Of a stretch of DNA of 64,000 nucleotides, positions 10,204-17,768 are shown in pieces. The stretch comes from Oscillospiraceae bacterium. GTDB taxonomy: Bacteria; Bacillota; Clostridia; Oscillospirales; Oscillospiraceae. The stretch covers positions 53,770 to 117,769 of the forward strand of contig SVLH01000002.1 in the NCBI GenBank assembly GCA_015068025.1. Reading direction: 5' to 3'. Every line of letters begins with the position of its first letter. The stretch's first letter is position 1. Made by a program: the position numbers and the translations under genes. Below the pieces are notes generated by a model. It saw only the letters and a list, made by a program, of their open reading frames with translations, ran no database searches and was not told where the DNA came from.

Positions 10204-10698
10204 TCAGGCCTTCAGCTCTGCCTGCAGTTTTGCTTCTTTTTCGGCGATCTGTGCCGCCATGTCGACGCGGGCGGCGTCCAGCTTTGCAGCCAGAGCGTCA
10301 TCGGCGACGGCCAGGATCTGGGCGGCCAGCACGGCGGCATTCTTGGCGCCGTTGATGGCGACCGTGGCCACGGGGATACCGCTGGGCATCTGCACGGTGG
10401 CGAGCAGGGCATCCAGACCGTCCATGGCGCCGCCCTTCATGGGGATGCCGATGACGGGCAGGGTGGAGTTGCCGGCGAAAGCACCGGCCAGATGCGCTGC
10501 CATACCGGCGGCGCAGATCAGCACGCCGAAGCCGTTGGCGCGGGCGCTGCGGGCAAATTCCGCGGCTTCCACGGGGGTGCGGTGGGCACTGAGAATGTGT
10601 GCTTCATAGGGGATGCCAAAGGCTTCCAGCTGCTGGCAGGCGCCTTTGACTACGGGCCAGTCGGAATCGCTGCCCATAATGACGGCTACTTTTTTCAT
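10204..10698 (-). CDS. purE: 5-(carboxyamino)imidazole ribonucleotide mutase, class I
   Basis: Moves the carboxyl of N5-CAIR to give CAIR. The product is 164 residues, with the substrate loop [10 protein letters not shown] and the class I signature ILSAHRTP (class II enzymes have SAHKT). A GTG precedes the ATG; I choose the ATG at 10698, 8 nt from GGAG. A class I enzyme normally needs PurK, which is not in this operon and should be elsewhere. Only 33 nt separate it from gntR, so they are probably one transcript. Confidence 0.94.
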   Translation of the reverse strand: MKKVAVIMGSDSDWPVVKGACQQLEAFGIPYEAHILSAHRTPVEAAEFARSARANGFGVLICAAGMAAHLAGAFAGNSTLPVIGIPMKGGAMDGLDALLATVQMPSGIPVATVAINGAKNAAVLAAQILAVADDALAAKLDAARVDMAAQIAEKEAKLQAELKA

Positions 10699-10731
10699 CA
10701 CGGAATCTCCTTTATCAACCGGTTTTTCTGG

Positions 10732-11457
10732 TTACAGTTTTTTGCGCAGGACGGTGTGGCGGAAGATGCCATCCGCAAAATATTCGTTGGAGCAGAACAC
10801 CGGCTTGCCGTCGATGTCATAGTCCACTTCGTCCATGTTCAGCAGCGGCGTGCCCACAGGCACGTTGAAGATCTTCGCCAGAGCGGCATCGGCCACCACG
10901 GGGCGCAGGTCGGTGAGGTCCAGATGGGCGTAGACGCCGCAGAATTCCTGCAGGAAGTGGAAGATGGGCTGCATGAGATCCTGCTGGGTGTAGGGCCGGC
11001 GGATCAGCGCCTTATCCAGCACGTCCTCGCAGTAGATGGCGGGCTTTCCGTCTGCGGTGCAGAGGCGGGAGACCCGGATCACGGGCGTACCCTTCGGAAT
11101 CTGCAGCTGTTCGGCAATCTTGGCATCGGCGGATTCCTCGGTGACCTGAACCGACTCCACGGCGGGGGCGTATCCGGCCTGCCGGATCATGTCCAGAAAC
11201 TCCACTTCGATATCCATGCGGGAGTGAGACTGGAGTACGTGGCGGTTGATGATGGTGCCCACGCCGTGCCGGCGGGTGATAAAGCCCTCCCGTTCCAGAG
11301 AGGCCAGAATGTCCCGCAGCTGCGTGCGGCTGATGCCCAGCAGCTCGGACAAAACACTTTCGCGGGGAAGACGGTCACAGGCAGAATATTCTCCGTCTTT
11401 CATAGCGGAAAGCAGATGGGCGCGAATGGCCTTGGCTTGTGTCTGCGGATTGCTCAT
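10732..11457 (-). CDS. GntR/HutC-type transcription regulator heading the purine operon
   Basis: DNA-binding regulator. A winged HTH at about residues 10-75 (LPRESVLSELLGISRTQLRD, then FITRRHGVGT) is joined to a UTRA-type effector domain (residues 90-241). I start at the ATG at 11457, since GAGGTG lies 6 nt upstream; two upstream in-frame ATGs have poorer sites. It is the first gene before purE with no terminator between, which suggests it regulates itself and the pur genes. Its ligand is unknown. This differs from the PurR repressor or purine riboswitch usual in Firmicutes. Confidence 0.85.
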   Translation of the reverse strand: MSNPQTQAKAIRAHLLSAMKDGEYSACDRLPRESVLSELLGISRTQLRDILASLEREGFITRRHGVGTIINRHVLQSHSRMDIEVEFLDMIRQAGYAPAVESVQVTEESADAKIAEQLQIPKGTPVIRVSRLCTADGKPAIYCEDVLDKALIRRPYTQQDLMQPIFHFLQEFCGVYAHLDLTDLRPVVADAALAKIFNVPVGTPLLNMDEVDYDIDGKPVFCSNEYFADGIFRHTVLRKKL

Positions 11458-11492
11458 GTGCATCACCTCATGCGGCATAATACCCCATTAAA

Positions 11493-11503
11493 AGGTCATA
11501 CCT
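11493..11503. promoter_or_regulatory. Possible operator overlapping the gntR/pur start site
   Basis: AGGTCATACCT is a dyad with 4-bp arms and a 3-base centre, immediately downstream of the gntR -10 box. HutC-type regulators often bind short GGT-N-ACC palindromes. Autoregulation is inference. Confidence 0.35.
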
Positions 11504-11532
11504 ATTGTATCGAATTTGCAACCCCCTCGCAA
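11504..11532 (-). promoter_or_regulatory. Promoter of the gntR-pur operon
   Basis: Minus strand: -35 TTGCGA (11527-11532), 17-bp spacer, -10 TACAAT (11504-11509). No other good promoter lies before purE. Confidence 0.6.
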
Positions 11533-11638
11533 TAGGCAATTATGACAGAATCAGACAATTCTTTTGAATGGGGGTTGACGTGAATGATAGTTTGTTTTTT
11601 CAGCGTTCAGCAGGGCTAATGTCAGGTATAAAAGTGGG

Positions 11639-11666
11639 AACAGCCCGGACCAAAGTCCGAGCTGTT
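11639..11666. terminator. Hairpin downstream of the thioredoxin reductase gene
   Basis: Arms AACAGC..GGAC and GTCC..GCTGTT with a CAAA loop, 11 nt past the stop. The plus strand continues with TT; on the minus strand a T tract appears only after CCCAC. Weak or partial terminator. Confidence 0.4.
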
Positions 11667-11676
11667 TTGGGCATAA

Positions 11677-12579
11677 TTATCCGCAAAAACGGCAGGCAGC
11701 AAGAGCCGCCACGGCGCCGTCGGCGCAGGCGGTGGTCAGCTGGCGCACTTCCTTGACGCGGCAGTCTCCCGCCACGAAAATACCGGCGGCGGGGGTCAGG
11801 CAGTCCTCTCCCGCGGGAATGAAACCGGCCTCGTCGGCAATGCCGAGGGCGCGGGGCAGGGCAGCCTCCGGCTGCTGGCCCACGGCTTCGAACAGGCCAT
11901 GAACGGGCAGTTCCCGGGACTCACCGGTGACCGTATGTTTCAGCAGCAGACCGGTCAGGGCATCCTCGCCCAGCAGCTTTTCCACTACGGTGTCGGTCAG
12001 GATGGTGACATTGCTCCGCTTTGTTGCCGCATCCACCAGAATGGGGTCGGCGCGGAATTCGCTGCGGCGGTGAATGAGCGTAACGCTGCGGCAGATCTCG
12101 GAGAGATACAGCGCGTCCTGCAGGGCGGTGTTGCCGCCGCCGCAGATGGCGGTGTCGCGGCCGGTGTAGAAGGCGCCGTCACACACGGCGCAGAAGGACA
12201 CGCCGGGAAGGGTTTCCTCCCGATCCAGTCCGAGGGTGCGGTGCTTCATGCCGGTGGCGAGGATCACAGCGGTGCCGGTGTAGGTGTTGTAGTCCGTTAC
12301 CACGGTTTTGGGCGCACCGTCGCGGATTTCCATCACTTCCTCCAACTCGATGCGGGCGCCCAGTTCCTCCGCCTGGGTATACAGGATTTCCGCCAGCTCG
12401 ATACCGGCGATGGCGGGGTTGCCGGGGAAGTTATCCACCTTGGGAGAGGAGGCGATCTGACCGCCCATGCTGGCCTTTTCCAGAACCAGAACGGACTTGC
12501 CTGCACGGCGGGCGTAGATGGCAGCAGTGAGGCCGGCGGGGCCGCCGCCTACGATGATAATATCAAACTGTTCGTTCAT
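11677..12579 (-). CDS. trxB: Thioredoxin reductase
   Basis: FAD/NADPH disulfide reductase, the likely electron source for thiol systems such as the neighbouring NrdD. The product is 300 residues from the ATG at 12579 (MNEQFDIIIVGGG; AAGGA upstream). An upstream extension to 12648 is not family-like. GGGPAGLTAAIYARRAG binds FAD, the redox pair is CAVC, GGGNTALQDALYL is the second Rossmann loop, and HRRSEFRA fits NADPH phosphate binding. The C-terminal VAGDC motif is present. Ferredoxin- or flavin-linked variants cannot be excluded. Confidence 0.88.
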   Translation of the reverse strand: MNEQFDIIIVGGGPAGLTAAIYARRAGKSVLVLEKASMGGQIASSPKVDNFPGNPAIAGIELAEILYTQAEELGARIELEEVMEIRDGAPKTVVTDYNTYTGTAVILATGMKHRTLGLDREETLPGVSFCAVCDGAFYTGRDTAICGGGNTALQDALYLSEICRSVTLIHRRSEFRADPILVDAATKRSNVTILTDTVVEKLLGEDALTGLLLKHTVTGESRELPVHGLFEAVGQQPEAALPRALGIADEAGFIPAGEDCLTPAAGIFVAGDCRVKEVRQLTTACADGAVAALAACRFCG

Positions 12580-12644
12580 AAGAACACATCCTTGATCTGA
12601 TCGTTTTTGGAAGGATACCGCATACTTCAACAATATACAGTATA

Positions 12645-12683
12645 ACAAAAACCGCCCGCAGACACAAGGCCTGCAGGCGGTTT
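12645..12683 (-). terminator. Terminator of nrdD
   Basis: Minus-strand stem of 13 bp with one G-U pair (AAACCGCCTGCAG with CTGCGGGCGGTTT), 9-nt loop, followed by TTTTTG. Confidence 0.75.
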
Positions 12684-12701
12684 CTTCATAGAAATTTCAG
12701 C

Positions 12702-15086
12702 TTATTTCGCGGTGGAGGCGAACTTCTTGATGGGAGAAGCACCAACCAGTTTTTCCGCGCTGTCGCCCTTGCGGATGATCAGGGTGGGAGCCTGCTGGAT
12801 GCCGTACTGTGCCACCAGATCGGGATGCTCGGCGGCGTTCAGCACTTCGTACTGCAGGCCGGCTTTGTCCAGCTCTGCCTTGGCGATCTTGCAGTTGGGG
12901 CAGGTGGTGGTGGTAAAGAGGTACAGACCTTCCGCGGCCTGAACAGGAGCGGTCTGCTCGGCGGCGGGCTCGGGAGCGCCTTCGCGGTCACAGAGGCGGC
13001 GGCCCTCGATCACAGAGGTCTCCACCTCGTATTCCTTGCGGTGGTTGTACTCCTGCACCTTGCCGTCGTTCCAGTTCTGGACGGGACGATAGTAGCCGGT
13101 GATACGGCTCCAGACCTCGGTGGCAGCGCCGCAGTGGGGGCAGGTGGGCTGCTCGCCGACCAGATAGCCGTGCTCATGGCAGATGGAGTAGGTGGGAGAC
13201 ATGGTGTAGTAGGGCAGCTTGAAGTTTTCAGCGATCTTACGCACCAGTGCTGCGGCGGCTTTCCAGTCGGGCAGCTTTTCACCCAGGAAGGCGTGGAACA
13301 CGGTACCGGAGGTGTAGAGGGTCTGCAGGTCATCCTGCACGGCCAGCGCCTCGAAGATATCGTCGGTATAGCCCACGGGCAGGTGGGAGGAGTTGGTGTA
13401 GTAGGGGGTGTCGTTCTCGTCCTTGGCGGCGGTGATGATGTCGGGATACAGCTTCTTGTCGTGCTTGGCCAGACGGAAGGTGGTGGACTCGGCGGGAGTG
13501 GCTTCCAGATTGTACAGGTCGCCGTACAGTTCCTGATAATCGGAGAGACGCTCGCGCATGTGGTTCAGCACATCCTGGGCGAACTGCTGGGTCTCGGGAT
13601 GGGTCAGGTCCTTGCGCAGCCACTTGGCGTTGAGACCCACCTCATTCATGCCGATAAGGCCGATGGTGGAGAAGTGGTTGTCGAAGGTGCCCAGATAATG
13701 CTTGGTATAGGGATACAGGCCGGCGTCCATCAGACGGGTGATGACGGTGCGCTTGGTCTTCAGGGAGCGGGCGGCAATGTCCATCAGCTTGTCCAGCTGG
13801 GCATAGAAGTCCTCGGGAGTTTCAGCCAGATAGGCGATGCGGGGCAGGTTGATGGTGACAACGCCCACGGAGCCGGTGGATTCGCCGGAGCCGAAGAAGC
13901 CGCCGGACTTCTTACGCAGCTCGCGCAGGTCCAGACGCAGGCGGCAGCACATGGAACGCACGTCGGAGGGCTCCATATCGGAGTTGATGTAGTTGGAGAA
14001 GTAAGGAGTGCCGTACTTGGCGGTCATCTCGAACAGCAGCTTGTTGTTCTCGGTCTCGCTCCAGTCGAAATCCTTGGTGATGGAGTAGGTGGGGATGGGA
14101 TACTGGAAGCCGTGGCCCACGGCGTCGCCTTCGGTCATGATCTCGATGAACGCCTTGTTCACCATGTCCATTTCCTTTTTGCAGTCGCCGTATGTAAAGT
14201 CCATTTCCTTGCCACCGACAATGCAGGGCAGGTTTTCCAGATCCTTGGGCACGGTCCAGTCCAGCGTGATGTTGGAGAAGGGCGCCTGCGTGCCCCAACG
14301 GGAGGGGGTGTTCACGCCGTAAACGAAGGACTGGATGCACTGCTTGACTTCCTTCTGGCTCAGGTTGTCCACCTTGACGAAGGGAGCCAGATAGGTATCG
14401 AAGGAGGAGAACGCCTGTGCGCCTGCCCACTCGTTCTGCATGATGCCCAGGAAGTTGACCATCTGGTTGCAGAGGGTAGAGAGGTGAGCGGCGGGGGCGG
14501 AGTTGATCTTGCCGGGAATGCCCAGACCCTGCTGGATCAGCTGCTTCAGGCTCCAGCCGGCGCAGTAGCCGGTGAGCATGGACAGATCGTGCAGGTGCAT
14601 GGCGCCGGTCTTGTGGGCGTTGGCGATCTCGTCGTCATAGATCTCGCTGAGCCAGTAGTTGGCGGTGATGGCGCCGGAGTTGGAGAGGATCAGACCGCCC
14701 ACGGAATAGGTGACGGTAGAGTTCTCCTTCACGCGCCAGTCGTTGATCTGCAGGTAGTTGTCCACCAGATCCTTGTAGTCCAGCATCGTGGTGTTCAGGT
14801 TGCGGATCTTCTCCCGCTGGCGGCGGTACAGAATGTAGGCCTTGGCCACATCGTCGTAGCCGGCCTTGCCCAGAACAGACTCCACGCTGTCCTGAATATC
14901 TTCCACGGTGACCTTGCCGTCCTTGATTTTATTCTGGTAGTCGGCGGTGACCTTCAGTGCCAGAAAGTCGATGGTGTCGGGATTGTACTGGGTGTTGGTG
15001 GCCTCAAAAGCCTTGGTGATGGCAACGCTGATCTTGGACAGATTAAAGTCTGCGACCTGTCCATCGCGCTTGACGACCTGATACAT
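12702..15086 (-). CDS. nrdD: Anaerobic ribonucleoside-triphosphate reductase with C-terminal glutaredoxin-like domain
   Basis: Glycyl-radical enzyme making dNTPs without oxygen. The product is 794 residues. An N-terminal ATP-cone (about 1-95) starts MYQVVKRDGQVADFN. The catalytic barrel follows. A zinc site has Cys near 636, 649 and 652 (ICHEHGY..CPHC), and the glycyl radical is near residue 664 in SRITGYYRP. An added 77-residue domain (718-794) has a glutaredoxin-type CPNC at 729-732 and APTLIIR, suggesting a built-in reductant. The ATG at 15086 follows GGAGAGGAA. Its activase lies upstream, 192 nt away; a weak possible promoter (TTGTCT/TTTATT) sits in that gap. Confidence 0.93.
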   Translation of the reverse strand: MYQVVKRDGQVADFNLSKISVAITKAFEATNTQYNPDTIDFLALKVTADYQNKIKDGKVTVEDIQDSVESVLGKAGYDDVAKAYILYRRQREKIRNLNTTMLDYKDLVDNYLQINDWRVKENSTVTYSVGGLILSNSGAITANYWLSEIYDDEIANAHKTGAMHLHDLSMLTGYCAGWSLKQLIQQGLGIPGKINSAPAAHLSTLCNQMVNFLGIMQNEWAGAQAFSSFDTYLAPFVKVDNLSQKEVKQCIQSFVYGVNTPSRWGTQAPFSNITLDWTVPKDLENLPCIVGGKEMDFTYGDCKKEMDMVNKAFIEIMTEGDAVGHGFQYPIPTYSITKDFDWSETENNKLLFEMTAKYGTPYFSNYINSDMEPSDVRSMCCRLRLDLRELRKKSGGFFGSGESTGSVGVVTINLPRIAYLAETPEDFYAQLDKLMDIAARSLKTKRTVITRLMDAGLYPYTKHYLGTFDNHFSTIGLIGMNEVGLNAKWLRKDLTHPETQQFAQDVLNHMRERLSDYQELYGDLYNLEATPAESTTFRLAKHDKKLYPDIITAAKDENDTPYYTNSSHLPVGYTDDIFEALAVQDDLQTLYTSGTVFHAFLGEKLPDWKAAAALVRKIAENFKLPYYTMSPTYSICHEHGYLVGEQPTCPHCGAATEVWSRITGYYRPVQNWNDGKVQEYNHRKEYEVETSVIEGRRLCDREGAPEPAAEQTAPVQAAEGLYLFTTTTCPNCKIAKAELDKAGLQYEVLNAAEHPDLVAQYGIQQAPTLIIRKGDSAEKLVGASPIKKFASTAK

Positions 15087-15236
15087 AAGTTCCTCTCCTC
15101 TTTCTGTGTTCTTTCTATTTAATAAACTTTATTATTTGTACAAAGACAAGGGAAGGGCGCCACAGGATCGTGGCGCTCACCGATATCCATTCTAACCAAC
15201 CGTTGGAAAGAAGTCAATTAGAAGAAACCACTATAT

Positions 15237-15276
15237 CTTGTGAAAAAATTGGGATGTTTCCACAAAAAGTCACAAG
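15237..15276. repeat. Widely spaced inverted repeat in the nrdG-nrdD gap
   Basis: CTTGTGA and TCACAAG are separated by 26 nt in the 192-nt gap upstream of nrdD. It does not match the 16-bp NrdR box as I know it. It could be an operator or an RNA hairpin after the nrdG stop. Confidence 0.3.
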
Positions 15277-15278
15277 AT

Positions 15279-15974
15279 TTAGTCAACTCCGCGAATGCCG
15301 ACCTGGCCGAAAAACGGCCTTGCAATGTCGGAAAAGGCCTGCAATTCCAAGGGTTCTACGCCGTGGCAGCCCTCACCGATCAGGTTTCCGGAGTCCACAA
15401 AGTTCTGCAGGTAGTAGCGGGGCGCACCCTGACACCAGCGGCCGATGTCCGCGATGTCCTCTGCGGTGTGGAATTCCCGCACGACGGTAGTGCGCAGCTC
15501 GTAGTCCACGCCGCTTTCTTTCAAAAGGCGCAGGCTCTCCTCCACGGGAGAAACGTCAAAGTCCGGGATCCCGACGGTGGCCGGATACTTTTCCCGGCTG
15601 TTCTTGATGTCCATAGCCACATAGTCCACAAGGTGCTGTTCAAGAATTTTCGACAGCGCTTCGGGATAGCAGCCGTTGGTGTCCAGTTTTACCGAAAGCC
15701 CCAGTTCCCGAACGGCTTTCAGGAAGTCCGGCGCGTCGCTTTGCAGCAGCGGCTCGCCGCCGGAGAGAACCATGCCGTCCAGCAGACCTTTGCGGGAACG
15801 CAGGAAAGAGAGAACTTCCTCTGCGTCCAGTTGTGGAGATTCCGCCAGGCGGGTCACCAGCAGCGCATTGTGGCAAAACGGACAGCGCAGGTTGCAGCCG
15901 CCGGTGAAAACCGTGGCGGCAAGTTTGCCCGGATAGTCTACCATAGCCAGCTTCTGCAGGCCGCAGATCCGCAT
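15279..15974 (-). CDS. nrdG: Anaerobic ribonucleotide reductase activating protein (radical SAM)
   Basis: Uses a 4Fe-4S cluster and SAM to install the glycyl radical on NrdD. The product is 231 residues from the ATG at 15974 (MRICGLQKLAMVDYPGK), preceded by GGAAGGTGA. The radical-SAM signature is CNLRCPFCH, followed by SGGEPLLQ and LDTNG. This is the longer NrdG2-like form rather than the roughly 155-residue E. coli type. It precedes nrdD, the reverse of the enterobacterial order. Confidence 0.92.
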   Translation of the reverse strand: MRICGLQKLAMVDYPGKLAATVFTGGCNLRCPFCHNALLVTRLAESPQLDAEEVLSFLRSRKGLLDGMVLSGGEPLLQSDAPDFLKAVRELGLSVKLDTNGCYPEALSKILEQHLVDYVAMDIKNSREKYPATVGIPDFDVSPVEESLRLLKESGVDYELRTTVVREFHTAEDIADIGRWCQGAPRYYLQNFVDSGNLIGEGCHGVEPLELQAFSDIARPFFGQVGIRGVD

Positions 15975-16004
15975 AAGCGTCACCTTCCAATACAAGATAT
16001 TGTT

Positions 16005-16033
16005 ATTATAGTGGTCAACCACCACAAGAGCAA
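16005..16033 (-). promoter_or_regulatory. Promoter of nrdG with internal dyad
   Basis: -10 TATAAT (16005-16010) and a weak -35 TTGCTC (16028-16033), 17 bp apart on the minus strand. The spacer contains GTGGTCAACCAC (16011-16022), a 5-bp-arm palindrome placed where a repressor would block polymerase. Confidence 0.5.
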
Positions 16034-16115
16034 GTGGTTTTTGCAACAAGAGAAAAATTCTTCGGAACTTTCTTTCGGAAAAACTTTTTGGGAGGAAAAG
16101 AGGTGGGATGACGCC

Positions 16116-16143
16116 TTGCAAAATCCGGGATTTCTGGTATAGT
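16116..16143 (+). promoter_or_regulatory. Promoter of the PAP2 phosphatase gene
   Basis: TTGCAA, 16-bp spacer, TATAGT; 34 bp before the start codon. Confidence 0.6.
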
Positions 16144-16177
16144 AAGGGGCAGATAACAGATAAAAGGAGCGTGCGGT

Positions 16178-16720
16178 ATGCAGCAAATGGAACTTGCGGT
16201 TCTGGACTGGATCCAGGCCTGTGTACGAACTCCGTTTTTAGATCGGGTAGTCCCTGCGTTTACGCAGTTGAGCAACCATGGAGAGATCTGGATCGCTATG
16301 GCGGTCTTGTTGATGCTCTGGAAAAAGACGCGGAAGGCGGGGCTTTCCGTCAGCTGCGGTCTGCTGCTGGACTTGCTGACGGTCAATATGCTGCTCAAGC
16401 CTCTGGTTGGCCGTGTGCGGCCTTTTGCGGTGAATACGGCGGTGCAGCTGCTGGTGGAAGCGCCTCATGACGCATCATTCCCCTCGGGGCATACGGGAGT
16501 GTCCTTTGCCGCGGTTGGGGCACTGTACGCCTCGGGGAGCCCCCTGTGGAAGCCGGCTTCCGTTCTGGCGGCGCTGATGGCACTTTCCCGGCTGTACCTG
16601 TATGTCCATTGGCCGAGCGATATCATCGGCGGCGTCATTGTGGGCTGGCTTTGCGGCTGGCTGGGTGCAAAGCTGGTGAAGCTGGCTGCCGAAGCGATTG
16701 CAAAAAGAAAGACAAACTGA
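16178..16720 (+). CDS. PAP2-family membrane phosphatase (undecaprenyl-diphosphatase-like)
   Basis: Probably dephosphorylates undecaprenyl diphosphate or another lipid phosphate at the outer face of the membrane. The product is 180 residues with several hydrophobic helices. All three PAP2 signatures are seen: KPLVGRVRP, FPSGHTG and SRLYLYVHWPSD (catalytic His residues in the last two). AAAGGAG lies 8 nt before the ATG. Monocistronic, with its own promoter and terminator. Size and motifs resemble BcrC, but the substrate cannot be fixed from sequence. Confidence 0.85.
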   Translation: MQQMELAVLDWIQACVRTPFLDRVVPAFTQLSNHGEIWIAMAVLLMLWKKTRKAGLSVSCGLLLDLLTVNMLLKPLVGRVRPFAVNTAVQLLVEAPHDASFPSGHTGVSFAAVGALYASGSPLWKPASVLAALMALSRLYLYVHWPSDIIGGVIVGWLCGWLGAKLVKLAAEAIAKRKTN

Positions 16721-16724
16721 TACG

Positions 16725-16754
16725 GAAACAGCGCCCGTCGGGCGCTGTTTCTTT
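16725..16754 (+). terminator. Terminator of the PAP2 gene
   Basis: 12-bp perfect stem GAAACAGCGCCC, 3-nt loop, then TTTG. Confidence 0.75.
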
Positions 16755-16798
16755 GTAACCGGACATAGAGGCCGGAGACGGCGAATATGATGCAGAGC

Positions 16799-16808
16799 GG
16801 GGGGGGGG
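16799..16808. repeat. Run of ten G residues upstream of a promoter
   Basis: An unbroken G10 tract ends 28 nt upstream of the -35 box of the acyltransferase/ClC operon. Such tracts are prone to slippage and to sequencing error. Confidence 0.6.
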
Positions 16809-16836
16809 CGCTCTGGGCTGCAGGGCAAAGAATTTG

Positions 16837-16865
16837 TTGAAATTCAGGGGAAAATGAAGTATACT
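16837..16865 (+). promoter_or_regulatory. Promoter of the acyltransferase-ClC operon
   Basis: TTGAAA, 17-bp spacer, TATACT. Confidence 0.65.
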
Positions 16866-16931
16866 GTCTGCGTGTGTATGATGATCGAAGGGGTTTTCCC
16901 CTTTATTTTAGGAAAGAACGAGGAAACGATT

Positions 16932-17768
16932 ATGAGACCGGATGGAACTCGTGTCAAGGGCTTGACCCCTGTTATGCAGGCGATCCCCCATATTATGCCA
17001 AAGCGCTACGATGCCATGAACTGGGCAAACGACTATGTGGATGAGGACATCCTCAAGGCCTATATCCGGGAAAAGCGCCGTGAGGGCCGCACCGTGACCC
17101 ATATGAGCCTGCTGATCGCCGCCTACTACAAGGCTGCGCTGGAGAATCCCAAGGTGAATTACTTTGTGATGAACCGCAAGATCTACAAGCGCAACCACTT
17201 CTGTGTCAGCTTCGTGATTTTGAAGACCCGTGCGGACGGCACACCGGATGAAACCACGGTAAAACTGTTCCTGAAGCCGGAGGATGACCTGTTCACCATC
17301 AGCGAGCGGATCCGCGAACTGGTGGATCGCAACCTGCAGGCGGAGCATGACAACAGCATGGACAAGTTCGTGAACTGGGTGTTTTCCATTCCCGGTCTGG
17401 CACGGACGGTGTTCGGTCTTGCCTATCGGCTGGACCAGATCGGCCTGCTGCCCCGGAAGATCATTGACCTCAGTCCCTTCCATACCAGCATGTTCATCAC
17501 CAATCTGGCGTCCATCAATACCCGCTTCATCTACCACCATACTTACGAGTTCGGCACCACCGGTGTGTTTGTGTGCATGGGTAAGCCCGTGCCCGATCCC
17601 AATGCCCCTGCCGGCAGCCGGAAGAAGCAGCTGCCTCTGGGTGTGGTCATGGACGAGCGCATTGCCACCGGCATCGAATATTCCCGTTTCTTTGCGGCAT
17701 TCCAGCGCTATCTGAAGAACCCCGTGCTGCTGGAGAAGCCTATGGGCGGAGAAGAACATGCGGAGTAA
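16932..17768 (+). CDS. CAT/E2-like acyltransferase-fold protein, function unknown
   Basis: 278 residues from the ATG at 16932 (MRPDGTRVKGL), preceded by GAGGA. Overall sequence resembles the stand-alone clostridial proteins labelled 2-oxo acid dehydrogenase E2-like, with the chloramphenicol acetyltransferase fold. There is no lipoyl domain. Where E2 enzymes have DHR-x3-G, this protein has VMDERIATG, so the catalytic His appears to be Glu. An IYHHTYEFGTTG segment is the other conserved block. It may be inactive or use a different chemistry. Its end overlaps the ClC start by 11 nt, indicating coupled translation. Confidence 0.6.
   Translation: MRPDGTRVKGLTPVMQAIPHIMPKRYDAMNWANDYVDEDILKAYIREKRREGRTVTHMSLLIAAYYKAALENPKVNYFVMNRKIYKRNHFCVSFVILKTRADGTPDETTVKLFLKPEDDLFTISERIRELVDRNLQAEHDNSMDKFVNWVFSIPGLARTVFGLAYRLDQIGLLPRKIIDLSPFHTSMFITNLASINTRFIYHHTYEFGTTGVFVCMGKPVPDPNAPAGSRKKQLPLGVVMDERIATGIEYSRFFAAFQRYLKNPVLLEKPMGGEEHAE

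Noticed and set aside
15087..15278. NrdR boxes upstream of nrdD.
   Set aside because: No pair of 16-bp NrdR-type palindromes was found; only a widely spaced 7-bp inverted repeat.
16755..16931. A fluoride riboswitch was considered ahead of the ClC operon.
   Set aside because: The conserved GGNGATGG core and pseudoknot partner are not present in the leader.
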